A DNA stretch of 64,000 nucleotides from Hetaerina americana (Eukaryota > Arthropoda > Insecta > Odonata > Calopterygidae), in the NCBI GenBank assembly GCA_022747635.1, contig JAKTNV010000026.1:5886007-5950006 (forward strand), in the 5' to 3' direction. Made by a program: the position numbers and the translations under genes. The notes beneath the pieces were generated by a model. It ran no database searches. It saw nothing but the letters and a program-made list of their open reading frames with translations, and had not been told where the DNA came from. Position 1 is the first letter of the stretch. Each line of letters opens with the position of its first letter. This document shows, piece by piece, positions 11,246-24,520 of this stretch.

Positions 11246-14200
11246 ACGCCTTCATATTTCTTTATTATTAAAGTATTTTTAGTCCCATATTTTTATCGGA
11301 GATGATATGAGAAACTTATGGTGAGATAAGACTTGTGTAAATCCTGATGATTATTATTTAATGTTTATTTGAGAACAATCTAAACAGGGTCTCTCTTAAG
11401 TTCCAAATTAACAAATTTTCTAAATTAAAGTGTAAAAATTAAGTAATATCAATGAACCAATTTTATACTATCGTTTAAATATTGCCGTTTAATATATGAT
11501 TGTAAATCTTAACCTTTTCGAAATTCCCTCTGAACGTCGCGCTATGTTATGTTGAATTGTACGAGGAGGTATTCTATACTTGGAGAATATCCGTGAGGAT
11601 CCACCAACTTAGAATGACCGCATTATTAGACTAAATTTTCCTGAGCGGCATTGTTATAATTTTTAATGTACGTGATTGTATCAACTAATATTTGTACTCT
11701 CTCTTGACGCACAAATTCTCTTGTCGTGCGTTGGGTCACGAAAGCGAAAGAAAGCTCCAACTCTTTTCTCAATGTTTCTCTATTTTCGTAACACATTATC
11801 AGGATTGACCGTTAGATTTCAAAAAGAGTTAGCTTTATATGCTATGCCTTGGTGTTATGCTGTTACACCTTAATCTTCAAGTACCATAAAATTAAGTATA
11901 ACACTTTTCGAGGAAAACGGAAACGATGATGTAAAACATAAACACATGTGCCTATTAAACTTTCTCTGAAATTTCTGATGGATTATTATTAATATTATAC
12001 TTTTCGTAATGTTTTCAAATGACCTTAACAAAGAATATGTTTTGCTTATCCTTTTTTATATCTATTATATTGTATTTTTGGATAGATAATCGGGAAACTG
12101 CGTATACTAAAAGACCTGCTACATTCAAGCAGTATCGTTTCTTCGCTCTCAGTCTCAGATTTTGAATCTTAGGCACCAGCGACCATATGTTAAAAGCTCC
12201 TATTACTCTTACAAAAGAACATCTCTTAATAGACTGTTCGGTAGTGTGTCACGGAAGATTTCATCTAGCTACCACTGTAGGTACTTTCGTTGTGATAAAC
12301 GTATGCACAGTAGAATGTTTAATGAGTGTCTTCAATTTCGTTGTCACGGTTGTATGAACGTTCACCACGCTCGCCTAAAACAATTTTTTGTTATTTATTC
12401 AAAATTGATAGCTCTATAATCTATTTTCACAAGAGAGAATGATCCCCCTACGTTTTAATGGGCTTTTAATGAATTTTCTCTCTAGTAAGATGTGCTTCCC
12501 TCTTGTGATCCTTTACGAATCCTTTTTGTCCTCGACAGTCGTAAAATAGAGGAGTAAATTACAGGTATATGCATTTTATTCGTCATTGGTGTCATAAATA
12601 ATTGTTGATTGATACACATTACAAAACTAAGACCTTCGACAATGATGAACTCACTCCAGGAATTGGAATTTATGCTTCGGTCTCGAAAATGGATCGTCAT
12701 TCGTAGTATAGTGATGGGAAGTTCTCATTCATGATAAATATCTTAAAAGGGTGTTTGCTCGCGATGAATTCATTAAAAATTATTTATTTTAAATGAGATG
12801 GGAATCCCTTATGCCCCTAGGTATTTTTTTAAGGGAGGGAAATTAAATTCTCAATAATAATATTTTGAGGTCATTGCGAGTCAAAGTAAATTTGAGACCG
12901 TTGGCTTTCGATGAATATCAGAGGCAAAAAACTTGACCAGAATAAAGAATTATATTTTTTGACAATTTATGAAAACCGTAATGACGCGCTTTAATTTAAT
13001 AATTTTTATACTCAAATTTGAAATTTATTTTCTTGATTGATGGCATTATAATATTTAATTTCGTTCACCAGTGGAAGACGTGAGAAACGTGCTTTTCGGC
13101 TTCATTTCACGGGGATATGAAACATGGTTATGCGCTCCATTATCTTCTTGTTGGAAAATTTGCAATTATACCGTTTTCAGGATTTATGTTTTTCTTAATC
13201 TGGAACTGATAAATTATCGAGTTGTGATAAACGATATGAAATTGAAAATAGGCCGACGCATGCTTCCAGGATACAATTATCTTGTGGTTCACCATTCTGG
13301 TCGTTGCCAATCAGTTGCAATTTCTAGTTCCTTCCTCCTCCAGGCATGCTTATTGGAAATGAAGTGTATTTAATGACCAATAACATAGTCCTTCTCATAA
13401 TCATACTTTCGTTCTTGGTAACAAGAAACATATTTTGATCTAATCAACTCAATGAAGTTATCTGATTTATATGGGTATGTAAAATATTTTATTTAATGTT
13501 TTTATTACAACTATTTTCGAGATTTAACTAGGGCTACCCTTTTTCGTAAATCGACGAATTCATACATTTTATGGTTTAAGAATTTAACCAAGAATCAAGA
13601 GTATTATATGGAATAAATATTAAAGATATGTTTTTCTTTTATAGCTATTAAAGTTTCTTTCAAAATGTTCCTACATGTTTCGTCCACGTTAGTATGAAGC
13701 AGCCTCTTCCACTCTAGCACTAACCACATCCATTGGTCCACGATGGTGTTCTAAGTTGGATGTATAATGTCATATTGAAATGGAGGACCACGCGTGTAAA
13801 GCTTCTCTTTCAAATTACATTTGTATTTCCAGGAGCGGACACATTTAGTACTTTGATTTTCTCCTTTGGCTGAACAAAAAAACATAAATATGGCATTCAC
13901 TGGATTTCTTGCCCGATGTTTGCTACAGCCGCAAGTAACTGCTCCGAACTTTCAGGCGTTCGGTTTCTCTTAGAAGACGAATAACGGGGAAGCGTTTTCT
14001 GAACAGGTGTGTAACATCATTAACCGACTCCTTACTTGACGTCGGGGATAGACGAGGATCGGGACGCATGGAGGAAAGACGCAGCATCTCCATCGTACGC
14101 TTCGACTCTCACCTCCGGATCGAAATATCCTGCCTTGGAAACAAATGTGACTCCAGGTGTGACGTCTTTCAGGTCGGCTTAATTTCCTGCCGGCCTTATA

Positions 14201-17200
14201 TGTCATTCTCATCCATCCGTTTTCCCCTGGTCTCTTTGTAGTCAACTCTCTTTGAAGGCTCGGAATAGAGGATCGATTAATTAGATAGGATCTCAGTGAA
14301 TGAGGCTTTTGGGGAATGTAAAAGGTTCTTGTGGGGGTAAAAGTTGGGACCAGTATGCATTCATCTCGTAAAAGAGTCGTCCTTTATCTTTTCGGGGGGA
14401 TAATGTGGGTGCTGGAGGGTTCTGTTTACGTAGCCATAATGCAGGTAAGGAATGCGGTGGAAGAAGTAATTTAGTGGACACGATGCGAAAGTTTGGATTG
14501 ATTTTTAAGATCGCTTTGATGATTGCTTGGTTTTGAGGCACATTTAATGGAATAGGACTAGATGAACCGTGGGATAAATAGCAGGAGGAACGGAGAGACG
14601 GTGTATAAAAAATGAAAGTGAAAGAGGATTCAGGAAGAGGAACTGTTCGATTGCGAGAGAATTTGTCCATATGGCCTACTGAACTTTTCCCGTGCAACAT
14701 TTTTAGCCTCATAGATTTTTCTATTCCTTTCTATATTTATTTAAATTTAGTAATTGTCCTTTGTCATTTTGGATTTGATGGGCTAAAGGTTGTGGGTGTG
14801 TAATTTTAACAGAACCTTTCAGGAAAAGAAATCGATGTATATGGCCTTTGCTTTTCCCAAAAAGGTGAAACTGTTTCTTTCACTTTACCTTTCTTATCCA
14901 TATCACCTTATATTAGAGTACCTGCTTTACAAATTTGTCTCCTTTAAAGGACTTATGTCATTTATCGTCACAGAATTTCGCTTTTAGAGTGGGGACTTAC
15001 AATAAAGGTGTTTACTATGGGAAAAAATGTGGAAGGAAATATAAAAGATAAATATTTTAGTTATATGTTAAATAATGATTATGACCGTTTTTAAAGTAAA
15101 AAAATAATGGGCGAATAAATTAAAAAATAGCATGAATGTAATATATGAGAAATTACGGTTAAAATTATGTCATGTCATTTGTACATATTTCCCGAAATCG
15201 TTCCAAACGTCAAGTATGCTCTGCTAGTATTTAGCTTTACCTCCAATAGTCTTTTTCAGAAGCTCTTTTAAGAATTTTAGTGTATTTTTAATTGAGATTC
15301 CTTAATTTAAGTTAAAATAATTACAAGTTATTACTTAATACGAGAATTTAAACCTTAAACCCTGAAATTAAATTATCTATATATGCATGTTCGTAGCACC
15401 GCTATGAAAACTTGGTTGTTCATTATATTCTCCTAATTTGTTAAACGACGTGCTGTATTCTATCAGTTGTTTTACACAACATATTCGGTTATAATGAAGT
15501 TACGATCGCCTTTTTCAATCAATATATCGAGAGTGATAATCCTTTTTGATATTCGTTCTCGAGTGACACTCGTATGAAACGGAATTCTGAAAATTGGAAA
15601 GCTTATAACTTAACTTGGTGTTGGAGCCCCATGAACCTGTCTTTAAAAATCAATTACATTTTGTTTAAATATACTTTATAAATATTACAAGTGGGAGAAG
15701 TACGATGGTAGAGTTTTATGGGATGAATGAGGTGTATATGTATTGCAGAAAATACTTAAAAGTTAGTTAATTCATTGAGTAGTGCTAGAAACCAATTACC
15801 AGAAATCCATTTCGGGTCCGATCATTCTAAATATGAATTGTGTTTGATTTTTCTTTTAAATAATTTAAAATAACCGCCGATGTAGCTGAATTTCGCGAAA
15901 TTACTACTGTTAGAGACGATATTAAAAATTTCACATGAATTTTTTTCACTTTCGTTGCACATTTCGAAATCTCATGAGTTAGAAATTGTCTAATTTTAAA
16001 AATAACTCGATGATTGACAAAAAGATTTGAAATCACGTATAATTATGCCACGTGCACTTAAGTTTGAGTCCTTCCTGCTTAATGAAGCGTGTGTACACAG
16101 AGAAACAAGAAAACAATTTTCAGGAGTTGTAGGGCTAACTTCCGACTCATTTCTATCTCTCGGTAGGGATGCTAAGTTATAAAAGATTGAAGAAAATAAT
16201 ATTCTGTACCTGGCTCTCGAAGATGTTTGATTTTTACCGGCTCTGAGTGTTAAATTTCTTTAACTGGTATCATGATTTCAGCAATTTGATATCTCTCTGA
16301 ATGTTAAAACTCACGTGTCATCTTATTCACAAAACATCATATGCAGTTACAGATTACTACATTATAGATTTACTACGAAGATGGCGTCATTTGATAGCAT
16401 ATATATTTAAATACCGTTCACCAAGTTGTAAAAATTTGTTGAATGTCATTTCCACATAGTCTATGAGTGTCTTTTTCAATATATTTATTGAGGTTACCTT
16501 TTCAATATCTTCAGATAGCCAGTTCAGAAGACAACATGTTTTAACATTAACCATAAGTTATTTGCAAAATGCTGTCATAGGATACATGAAGATTATCAAT
16601 TCCGTGTTATTCTCTTTTTAGTTAATCTGTAACGAGTTTTCATGAGTACCTTTTGTGTTTTACGAATTTTCATTAATTTTTGGCAAACTTATTTTGTCTG
16701 CATAAAAAAATATTTGTTCGACTAAATTTTGTAAAAGGTGGCGTAATATGATCGCATATTATATTCAAAATGCACCTAATAGTATTTGATAAATAAACGG
16801 TTTTTTTGCGAATTTGAAATGTCCTTAAGATGCACTAGGGAGAAGCAGTATAAGTACGATACGTACGTCTAAAATGTTTCATCTGTAAACACTTCTACGA
16901 AATTTGATGAAGAAAAATTATTTTGACCATGACAGTTTGAAGTTTTGTGAGTAGCTACGTCGAGATTATGTATTACATTTCAATCGTCTATTTTTGCGTC
17001 ATTTTATTTATGGAGGCCAACGAAATGTAAAGTATTTACATGCATCCCAATTTCACTCAAAATTACCTATTTGCGATTGGCAGCCTTTTCCAACTTGTAA
17101 AGAATCAAGAAGCGATTGAATGTTTTTATATGATAAGTGTTCCTAGTATTTCCTTTCCATGCACATTTCATTAGATAATCTTAAAATTTCTTCTTTTCGG

Positions 17201-19121
17201 TGCATATACAAAGCGACCGAATGACAAAAACCAACTATCGCTGAACGGAAGTTCCATCATACCGATGGCCTGCGGTCATCAGGCCTCCATTTTACCGTTT
17301 TCCATTCCGATCCCGTGTGTCTTTCATCACCAGAAACAAAGAGGCTGGGGCAAGAAATCCTCGCTTCGCCGACCCGACGTTCACGCAGGGCGAAAAAGAT
17401 TAAGTGAGAGATTAAGCGAACGTGTCGGCGATGGATGTTTATTCCGAGATGCCGTGTTACGGGTTTTTGGGAGGATGAGGATTTCTATTTTTCCCCCTTC
17501 TTTACACTCGTCGAGCTCGGAGGCGATGAAATCGGAGCAGGGTATGTAGAGAGAGAAACAGGGACTCTCACCTCTGGTCGCCTCGGATGCTACCAGGGCT
17601 GTGGGCCCTGAGGACGTGATGGGGAGGAGGGCAAACGGAGATAGGTAGACGAGCGAACGGGACGTGATCCCCTTAAGATTCTGGGTCTGCCTCCGAGTGG
17701 CGGCAAAGGGGGGGGAGGGGGAGAAAGCAAGAGGCGGGGACATCGGGCAGGCCTTCACGAGTGTGGAAGAGAATTTATCGCTCTCTTTTTGTTTGGCTTA
17801 TTCCAACTCAGGCGTCGAAACGAAGGTAACGAAGATAGCATTTTTTTTAACATCCAACAGGGTGATTTCTTTACAGTCGGTCCGAAGGCCTGCCTTATTT
17901 TTTTATATCTTTCCTTCCCTTCTGTCACTATATTCAAGGATAGAGTGAAATATGAACCCTTCTCTCTCGAAGTGATTGAGCTTTTTTTTTCGAGAGCCGA
18001 TGGTTTTTTTGTGGGCGTTTGTCAAAAGCCAGTTTGATTATAAGCTATATCAGTCCTTGTTTTAATGTCCGTCTGCCTTCGGACACTCCTTTGGCTCGTC
18101 ATAGCGGCGTCAGTATTTGTATTTTTAACGTGGCTTTCACACCTGTAAATGTTTCTGTTGGTATTTAATCCTACCATGATGTACCTACGGAGGTGCATAC
18201 CTACTTACTATTACTGCTGCAACTTTTGTGTGTGCTACCATTTATGAAGATGAAATGTAGTTGCCTTGTGGCATATTTCTTTCTTTCTTCTAATTTATGA
18301 AACATCTCTCTCACCGCTAACTTAACGGTTTACATAGGCTTGATATCATCGCATTGATCATGTACATGCGTTGTTCATTTTCGATTATCGCCCTGGGACA
18401 CAAGGTGGAGGTAAAACTGTCACTGCCCAGGCCGTAATTTATTTTCGCGAATTCTGGGAAGGGATAAGGAAAACTGCACATGGCGTTACAGATAAGCCTG
18501 AGCTTAATCATATGATTAAGGCATAATTCAGTGCTAGGTGACAAACAGTGTAGCTATAAATGTATGCTTGAACACACTATGGCTGTATTTAACCGTAAAC
18601 TATTTATGAATAGTTTTGGAACGAGTCATATGCATATAGTAGCATAGGTGACACGTAACAAATGAAAAATCGAAGTTTATTCGAGAACTTGTGTCATGAT
18701 CTTCTTAAATAATTTCAGCAAGTGTAAGCATGCTAAAGAAATTATTTACACCTTTCAAATAGGCGTGACTTTAAAAAAATTATCATCTTCACGAATGCAG
18801 GGTGATTGAGGCGTGATTAATTTACTAGAACTGGAATTTATTAAATAGTATGGCACACCTGGGGTTTTCCTATTCCATAGAATTAAAAGTATATATTTTG
18901 TGCATGTGGTACTTGTTTATATTATATATACATGTAACTAAGTCCTTCGGTTTTACGAGGACTGAGTAATCACTGCTCTGAGACATCACCGTGACGGGTA
19001 TCAGAATGCACGAATTTGGAGGTTTATAGCTTATCAGAAAACATGGAAAAAAATACCGGAGATAAACTTTCAAAGATTGTTTCTCTTTGAACTCTAGAAC
19101 CAAGAATTTTCGTACCATTGT
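11246..19121. other. intergenic, no gene recognised
   Basis: Nearly 8 kb of mostly AT-rich DNA. ORFs of 60-139 codons occur (for example 12162-12419, 13071-13373, 14293-14712 on the minus strand) but none has a family motif, several lack an ATG, and none is supported by flanking splice structure I can recognise. A GC-rich patch at about 17260-17760 has high CpG and open frames on both strands; I see no protein family in it. Confidence 0.5.
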
Positions 19122-19192
19122 TTGGATAGAAATCGAATCTGGATCCTTCGGTCAGCAGCCCAGCGTTTTACCCCCTGGACTGCCAAGCTTAT
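19122..19192 (-). repeat. tRNA-derived SINE head, family B copy 1
   Basis: The minus strand reads TTGGCAGTCCAGGGGGTAAA as A-box region, then GCTGGGCTGCTGACCGAAGG as anticodon-arm region, then a B-box ATTCGATTTC. The layout and much of the sequence match the heads at 19.70 and 55.33 kb on the same strand. The acceptor stem does not close, so it is not a working tRNA. Outer element boundaries and target duplications were not found. Confidence 0.55.
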
Positions 19193-19696
19193 CCTAGGAT
19201 AATAACAATGAGTATCAGTTTTGCATCATGGCACAAGATTTGTATGGCCGAGGTACATTTTTTTAAGGTCAGATTTCACTGTTGCCTTTTTATGTATATT
19301 CCAATGAGCTCCCTGACAATCATTTAGGTACTTACCAGGACACATAGCGGCCAGATTGTTTCAGTATGCTGTTTAACATTATTACTGGAATGCCTGTGTA
19401 ATGTTTTTACTGCGGTGCCGAAAAAGTTGCATTTGTACATGCTTATGCGTTTCGAAAAATTCCGAACTCGGAATGAATGAATGAATGTTCGACTAACAGT
19501 AAAAAATAACACGGGTAAAGGTGAATGGGTTCAATTGCCGGTAAATATATAAAGGGAGCAATCAAGCCTGAAGTAGGTTTTATGGTTGAGATTAGAGATC
19601 AATTCGTTATAAGCACGGCGGTGAATGAAATTCGCCCATCTGGGTAGGGGAATAGTTCCCTCCTCTATGCTGCCTCCGGTTTCCCAGAACTTTCGG
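19193..19696. other. spacer between two SINE heads
   Basis: About 500 bases with no gene. It contains a short GAAT tetranucleotide run near 19470. It may include the 3' body of the 19.70-kb SINE, whose downstream side (minus strand) lies here, but I cannot set a boundary. Confidence 0.4.
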
Positions 19697-19768
19697 CGGA
19701 ACGGAATTTGAATCCGGAACTCTTCAGTCAGAAATTGAACAAGGTCCACTAGGTACTACCAGCCAACG
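19697..19768 (-). repeat. tRNA-derived SINE head, family B copy 2
   Basis: The minus strand reads TTGGCTGGTAGTACCTAGTGG (A-box region), TTTCTGACTGAAGAGTTCCGG, then B-box GGATTCAAATTCC. It aligns with the 19.12- and 55.33-kb heads over the CTGACTG..GATCCGG part and the B-box. It is degraded and does not fold as a complete tRNA. Both neighbours at 19 kb have the same orientation, 575 bases apart. Confidence 0.55.
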
Positions 19769-22193
19769 AAAAATTCCGTAAATTTAATGAGAAGCTCACC
19801 ATAAATTATTTGATACGCATATGGGTAAAAACTTGCATCACAGCCCAGAGCATATTTTAACCTAAAGGATTGTCATACTTAATAATTTAAATTGTGGCCT
19901 TGATCAGTTCTTAAAGTTGCGAACACGTAAGCCTATTTAACTATGAAAATTGTATAATTATTAAATACTAGATACCTTTCCACTCCATAACTGCAGTATT
20001 ACGCGTTTATGTTTTTGCTTGTATCTTTTTCAAGAGCAAACATAATTTGAGTTTTTTTTCAAGTTTATTCTTTGAAATCGAATTTAAAATAATTATAAAA
20101 TTAAAGTTTGTTAATATATGGACTCAGATTATTGCAGTTAAAATAAAGCCCAATGAATTGTTACCCTGATCACTTTGAACGCGGAATCCCGTAATGAGAT
20201 CAAAGTTAGTAATGAAAGCTTGTTTCCCGCGGAAACCAATGCAGATGTGAGTGAGATATCGCTGTTGGAATATGCATTATGTTTACTTTATGGAAGTATT
20301 TTCATTTAAAATTCACGAAATTGGATAACCCGAAGCAGAGCTAACTTGGATAGCCTTGGGTACCCTTTGCTCGCGGATTCTATTATTGCCACGGATGTGG
20401 ATGTTGTTTTGTCCAAGAAATGGTTTTAATTTGAGGAACGATTTCAATCATATCAAAATCCCAACTACGAGTATTTTTCTTCCGATAAGATGCCTCAAAG
20501 AATACGAATAATCATATATGTAATGTAAAACACAACTTAAATGAAATGAGAGGATAGCGTGCTAGTACGCCAACCAATAAACACGTTTGATTAGAGTCCT
20601 CACGCATACTTGCAACATCCTATGCGTGGCAAAATTGTTCGAATTTCGTCGATATACCTTATTCATATCCCTTTTAAAAGATCATTCATGCAAGCAACAC
20701 AACGATAATCGAAACCTGAACGATTTCGACCAAGCACCGGTAATTTTGAGAATATATCGAAAATATGGTGCACCTCAAAATATTCAAGGGAGAAAATGTA
20801 GCCCCCCATGCTTCATTTCCCCACGAAAAAAGTTCTCCATCTTCCCGAAAAGTGGTTTAGCATTCATTTTCCTTTCCTTCGGGATGCAAATAAAAAGCCC
20901 GTATACATTAAGGCATTCAAGCGTTCACTCCTAGAGCAGATGAGAGCGATGCGAAGGCTTCCCACCCATCGCATGATGGGGATCGCACTCTGTTTTCCAT
21001 GTAATTCCAGGCCTCTCACCGCTCAGAGCGTAGCGCTGGGCAGTGGGTGAGAAAAGAGCCGTAGAGTTGGGAGCGGGGGGGGGGGAGGCTAGAAGAGAGG
21101 AAAATTAAAGGACCAGCCACGGAGCTATAATGTGCGTCATCGTGGGAACGGAAGCACGTGTATCGCGAGGGCACGTTCGGGTAGTCTCCTTGCCTGGCTC
21201 TCCCACCCTCCCGTACCACTCCACTGCCCGCCCCCGTGAAAAACCCCCATGGGTACGTCATACCCCAGCGACCCCTTTAAAAACCTCCCTCCTCCCCATC
21301 GGCCGTCGACGCCCGTACTGCTCAAGTAAACTACCCTTCTGGACCATTTGTCAGCACATTCGCGACCCTTCGCCGACAGCACTCCTCTCAAGGGGTTGGC
21401 TATCGGCCTGCTATCAGTTAAAAAAAAAGTTGGGACCGGGTTGGGGGAATGGCTAATGTTGGGAGATCGATGGGGGATCCGATCACGTTTCCGTCTTGAG
21501 GGATTCTCCATTCTTCTTGCGCCTGCCGAGCCTATTCTTCTGACTCCCCTCTGATCCTCTTATTTGCCTCTCCTATTCTCCGAGGTATCCCTCAGTTTGC
21601 GACTTTTATTTCGCCAGGAAAAAACAAATCAGGGATTCGATAGGTTTTTTATTGGAGAACTGGGCTTGGAGTGAGTACGCATTCATTTTTTGTTTCACCC
21701 TAAAATGTTTATTAGCAGTACCGAATGTTTTGACTCTTAAGCTAATTTTTTATGTATATGAAAGTCACTTTCCATAGGTCATTTGTCAATAAATATTTGA
21801 TAGTTCATGAGAATAGGTATGATTGTGAATTGATTGAAGATTCTAGTTTCTAGAGTTGACGCATTAATGAGCAGATGAAAAGAGAAGTCCGAAAGGCAAT
21901 TTTAGCTTGCATAAGAATCAAAATATATTCATAGCAGTTGACGTAACTAATGAAAAGGTAAATTATGTATGTGTGTGTACATATAGAAAGAAGTTGACCA
22001 GGCTAAATTATTGGCATATAACATTCGTTGTTGCTGGGGATTTCAATGCAAAGAAGGTTTTCATCAATTGATCGTTAAATGAATAATATGGGCACACCTA
22101 GATACTTTTCTCGTTGACTGAGATAATGACTAGATTTTTCTCGGTAATGCAACTGTAATTAACTCATTACTTGCGTCATCCAATCTATTTATA

Positions 22194-22194
<1 letters not shown>
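19769..22194. other. intergenic, no gene recognised
   Basis: AT-rich apart from a GC-rich, mixed purine/pyrimidine patch at about 20930-21560 that includes an 11-base G run near 21078. Open frames of 80-124 codons overlap on both strands there, without domain similarity. Confidence 0.5.
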
Positions 22195-22238
<44 letters not shown>

Positions 22239-22249
22239 TATATATAATA

Positions 22250-22311
<62 letters not shown>
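22195..22311. repeat. TA microsatellite
   Basis: About 112 bases of almost pure TA dinucleotides with small AAA and TAAT interruptions near 22231-22258, ending in a short CACACA. The minus-strand frame encoding alternating Ile and Tyr over this tract is an artefact. Confidence 0.97.
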
Positions 22312-22313
<2 letters not shown>

Positions 22314-22772
22314 GTAGATGTATGCATGTATGAGTATATTACTTCCGATGCTTACCCTAGAAGATGTAGCCGTCGTACGACTATTTACGACGGGAAATAT
22401 CCAAAGCCATAGGACCAAATATGCGTCAAAATGGGTACCCCTTGGCCATGGAGTTGTGTTTCTTTCGCTTCAGAGGCGAATAAGACGAAATGGACCAGGA
22501 AAAGCCAGACTTCTTCGGCCCGGTGAGGCATAAAAATAGCTACACATAATGCCACTATATGGTTTTATTCCTTATGCACTATGAGTTATAACTCATTATA
22601 ATTGACTATCATAGTATTAAATAATGTTTCATTTTGAATTTTTCAATGTTTAAAATTCTGAGGATAATAGTGTTCTTGTGTACTCTCTTTTAGTAGTTTT
22701 TCTGCACTGATGGTTAATGCCTACGGTGTGCCTTGAAAATTCTATTTATGGTAGCGTAATTTGTTGTACCTA

Positions 22773-23234
22773 ATGAATTCGCCTGTTAGGGAACGTCCCT
22801 TTATACTACCTCTCCAATTTCTATTTCTCCAGAAGCTATATTCGTTCGACTTACGTCCTCGTTACCCGGCCCGTCCTTTCTCAGAGCAAGAAAATAGAGG
22901 ATTTTGCCAGTCGTCTTATTGGCAGTTTCAATCCTTCATTGGTCAACAGAGAATTCAGGATAAGATCGAGGGCTCATTGTCTGATTATTGTTTCCCCTGC
23001 TCTCTCCCTCTCTCTGAAGGTCCCTCAAGCATGCATGTGTTCCATTTGTCTCAGGCGGAAGGTTGTAAGTTTCTTGTTGCGTTATACGAAACTCGGGCGT
23101 CTGTGACCAATGATAGATCGATCGGTCTTGCACCCCCAGGCCAAAAACTTAGTAGCTCAAGTGCGGGGGTTGTAACAAGGTATCATTTGGATATAATTCT
23201 CAGCTTTGTTAGTCGAATGCTAAATCTAGTATGA
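22773..23234 (+). other. ORF of unknown function, doubtful
   Basis: An ATG-started frame of 153 codons (MNSPVRERPFILPLQFLFLQ...) in DNA of fairly ordinary composition, so it is less easily dismissed than the pyrimidine-tract ORFs. I recognise no domain, signal peptide, transmembrane segment or repeat. Two CCAAT-like motifs lie inside it (ATTGG near 22918 and 22939), which would be unusual for coding sequence but can arise by chance. It could be an unspliced host exon, a non-coding transcript or nothing. An open frame of this length is not remarkable in 64 kb read in six frames. Confidence 0.15.
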
Positions 23235-23899
23235 AACTTATTTTGCATACCCTTGTTATTACTTTTCATTCTATCGGAAATGACTGATTTAAATTGGCTT
23301 CATGAAAATTAACCGATGAATGAGTAGTTTTAATATCGTTCAGCATGGCACTTTTTAATTTACACTCAAATAAATTTATAGGAAGACGTTAAAGCATCAC
23401 AGAGAAAATATTTGGTTATTAAAATATTGACAAAGTCACTATGCGGAGAAGTCTTGAGAATAAGAGATAAAAATTAAGTTTCTATCTTGATTATTTTTCA
23501 GTACTAATTAAAAGGTCACAATACCACCTTGTAATTTGAGTCAAACTGTCAAAGAATAACTATAATTGTCCACAAGAATATTTTGGTAAACTAATGGTAG
23601 TCAGGGAGAGGAGAAAATATTATGAACTGGAATCACATAATAAATTAATTCCTATATAATTATAATCTCGAACGCAGGTAAATATGATGCGTAGATTAAA
23701 ATTTGATATACTTCTCCCGTTAATATATGGTAACTATGTACTATATCTGTGATTCATGCGACACTTCCGTAAAGAAAATGTTCGTTTATGGAGAATATTT
23801 ATGAACTTCTTTTTAAAAATTTTGATGCTCGTTAATAGGAATGTATGTGTTTTGCACGCGGAAGTTGTATGTGTCAATAATTAAAAAGGTAGATACTGT

Positions 23900-24520
23900 G
23901 CTCCCTCATACCTCTCAAACTCTCAAGTCTACCTTCACGGTCCCAGCAGGTACGTTCTCTCCGTGTCCCGGCCCTCCCCTCAAGCATGCACCCGCTTCTC
24001 GCTTCCCTCGCTTTTCCCATCCACCTTCTACTCTCCCCCTCCCCGTTCCATCTTTTCAAGTTCAATTCTCATTTCATCGCCCAACACCCTACGGCCCTCT
24101 TCGCCGTCCGCTATCCAACCCCTTTTTATCCTATCCTCCCGCTCTAAAACCAACCCCATTCCACCCGACCAAAAGCTCTCCTTCACCCCCGGGTGGAACT
24201 CTCTTTAAGTCCAACCCATCATTTTCTTCCCATTACTCTTTATACTCCAGTTTCACCGTCACAATTCAGTTTTTTTTCCTCTCGATTTATTTCTCTTTTC
24301 CTCCCTCATAACCAGGGTTTTTCGTTGCCCTTCCTATAATTCCGACCGGGGCGTTTTCGTTCTCTTTCCTCCCCTCGTCCCTCACGGAGTCTTTGGTTCA
24401 CCTCTATTTTTTCCCACACCCCCCTCCCCCGCCCACATACATACTATTTTCCGACTTCTCTCTAGCTTACTCCATCCTTTCTTCTTTTCACTCACCTCAA
24501 CCTCATTTTTATTTTGGCCG
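23900..24520 (+). repeat. polypyrimidine low-complexity tract
   Basis: C/T-dominated plus strand over about 600 bases, with overlapping open frames of 156 and 81 codons rich in Pro, Ser, Phe and Leu. Same character as the 3.6-kb tract. Confidence 0.7.
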
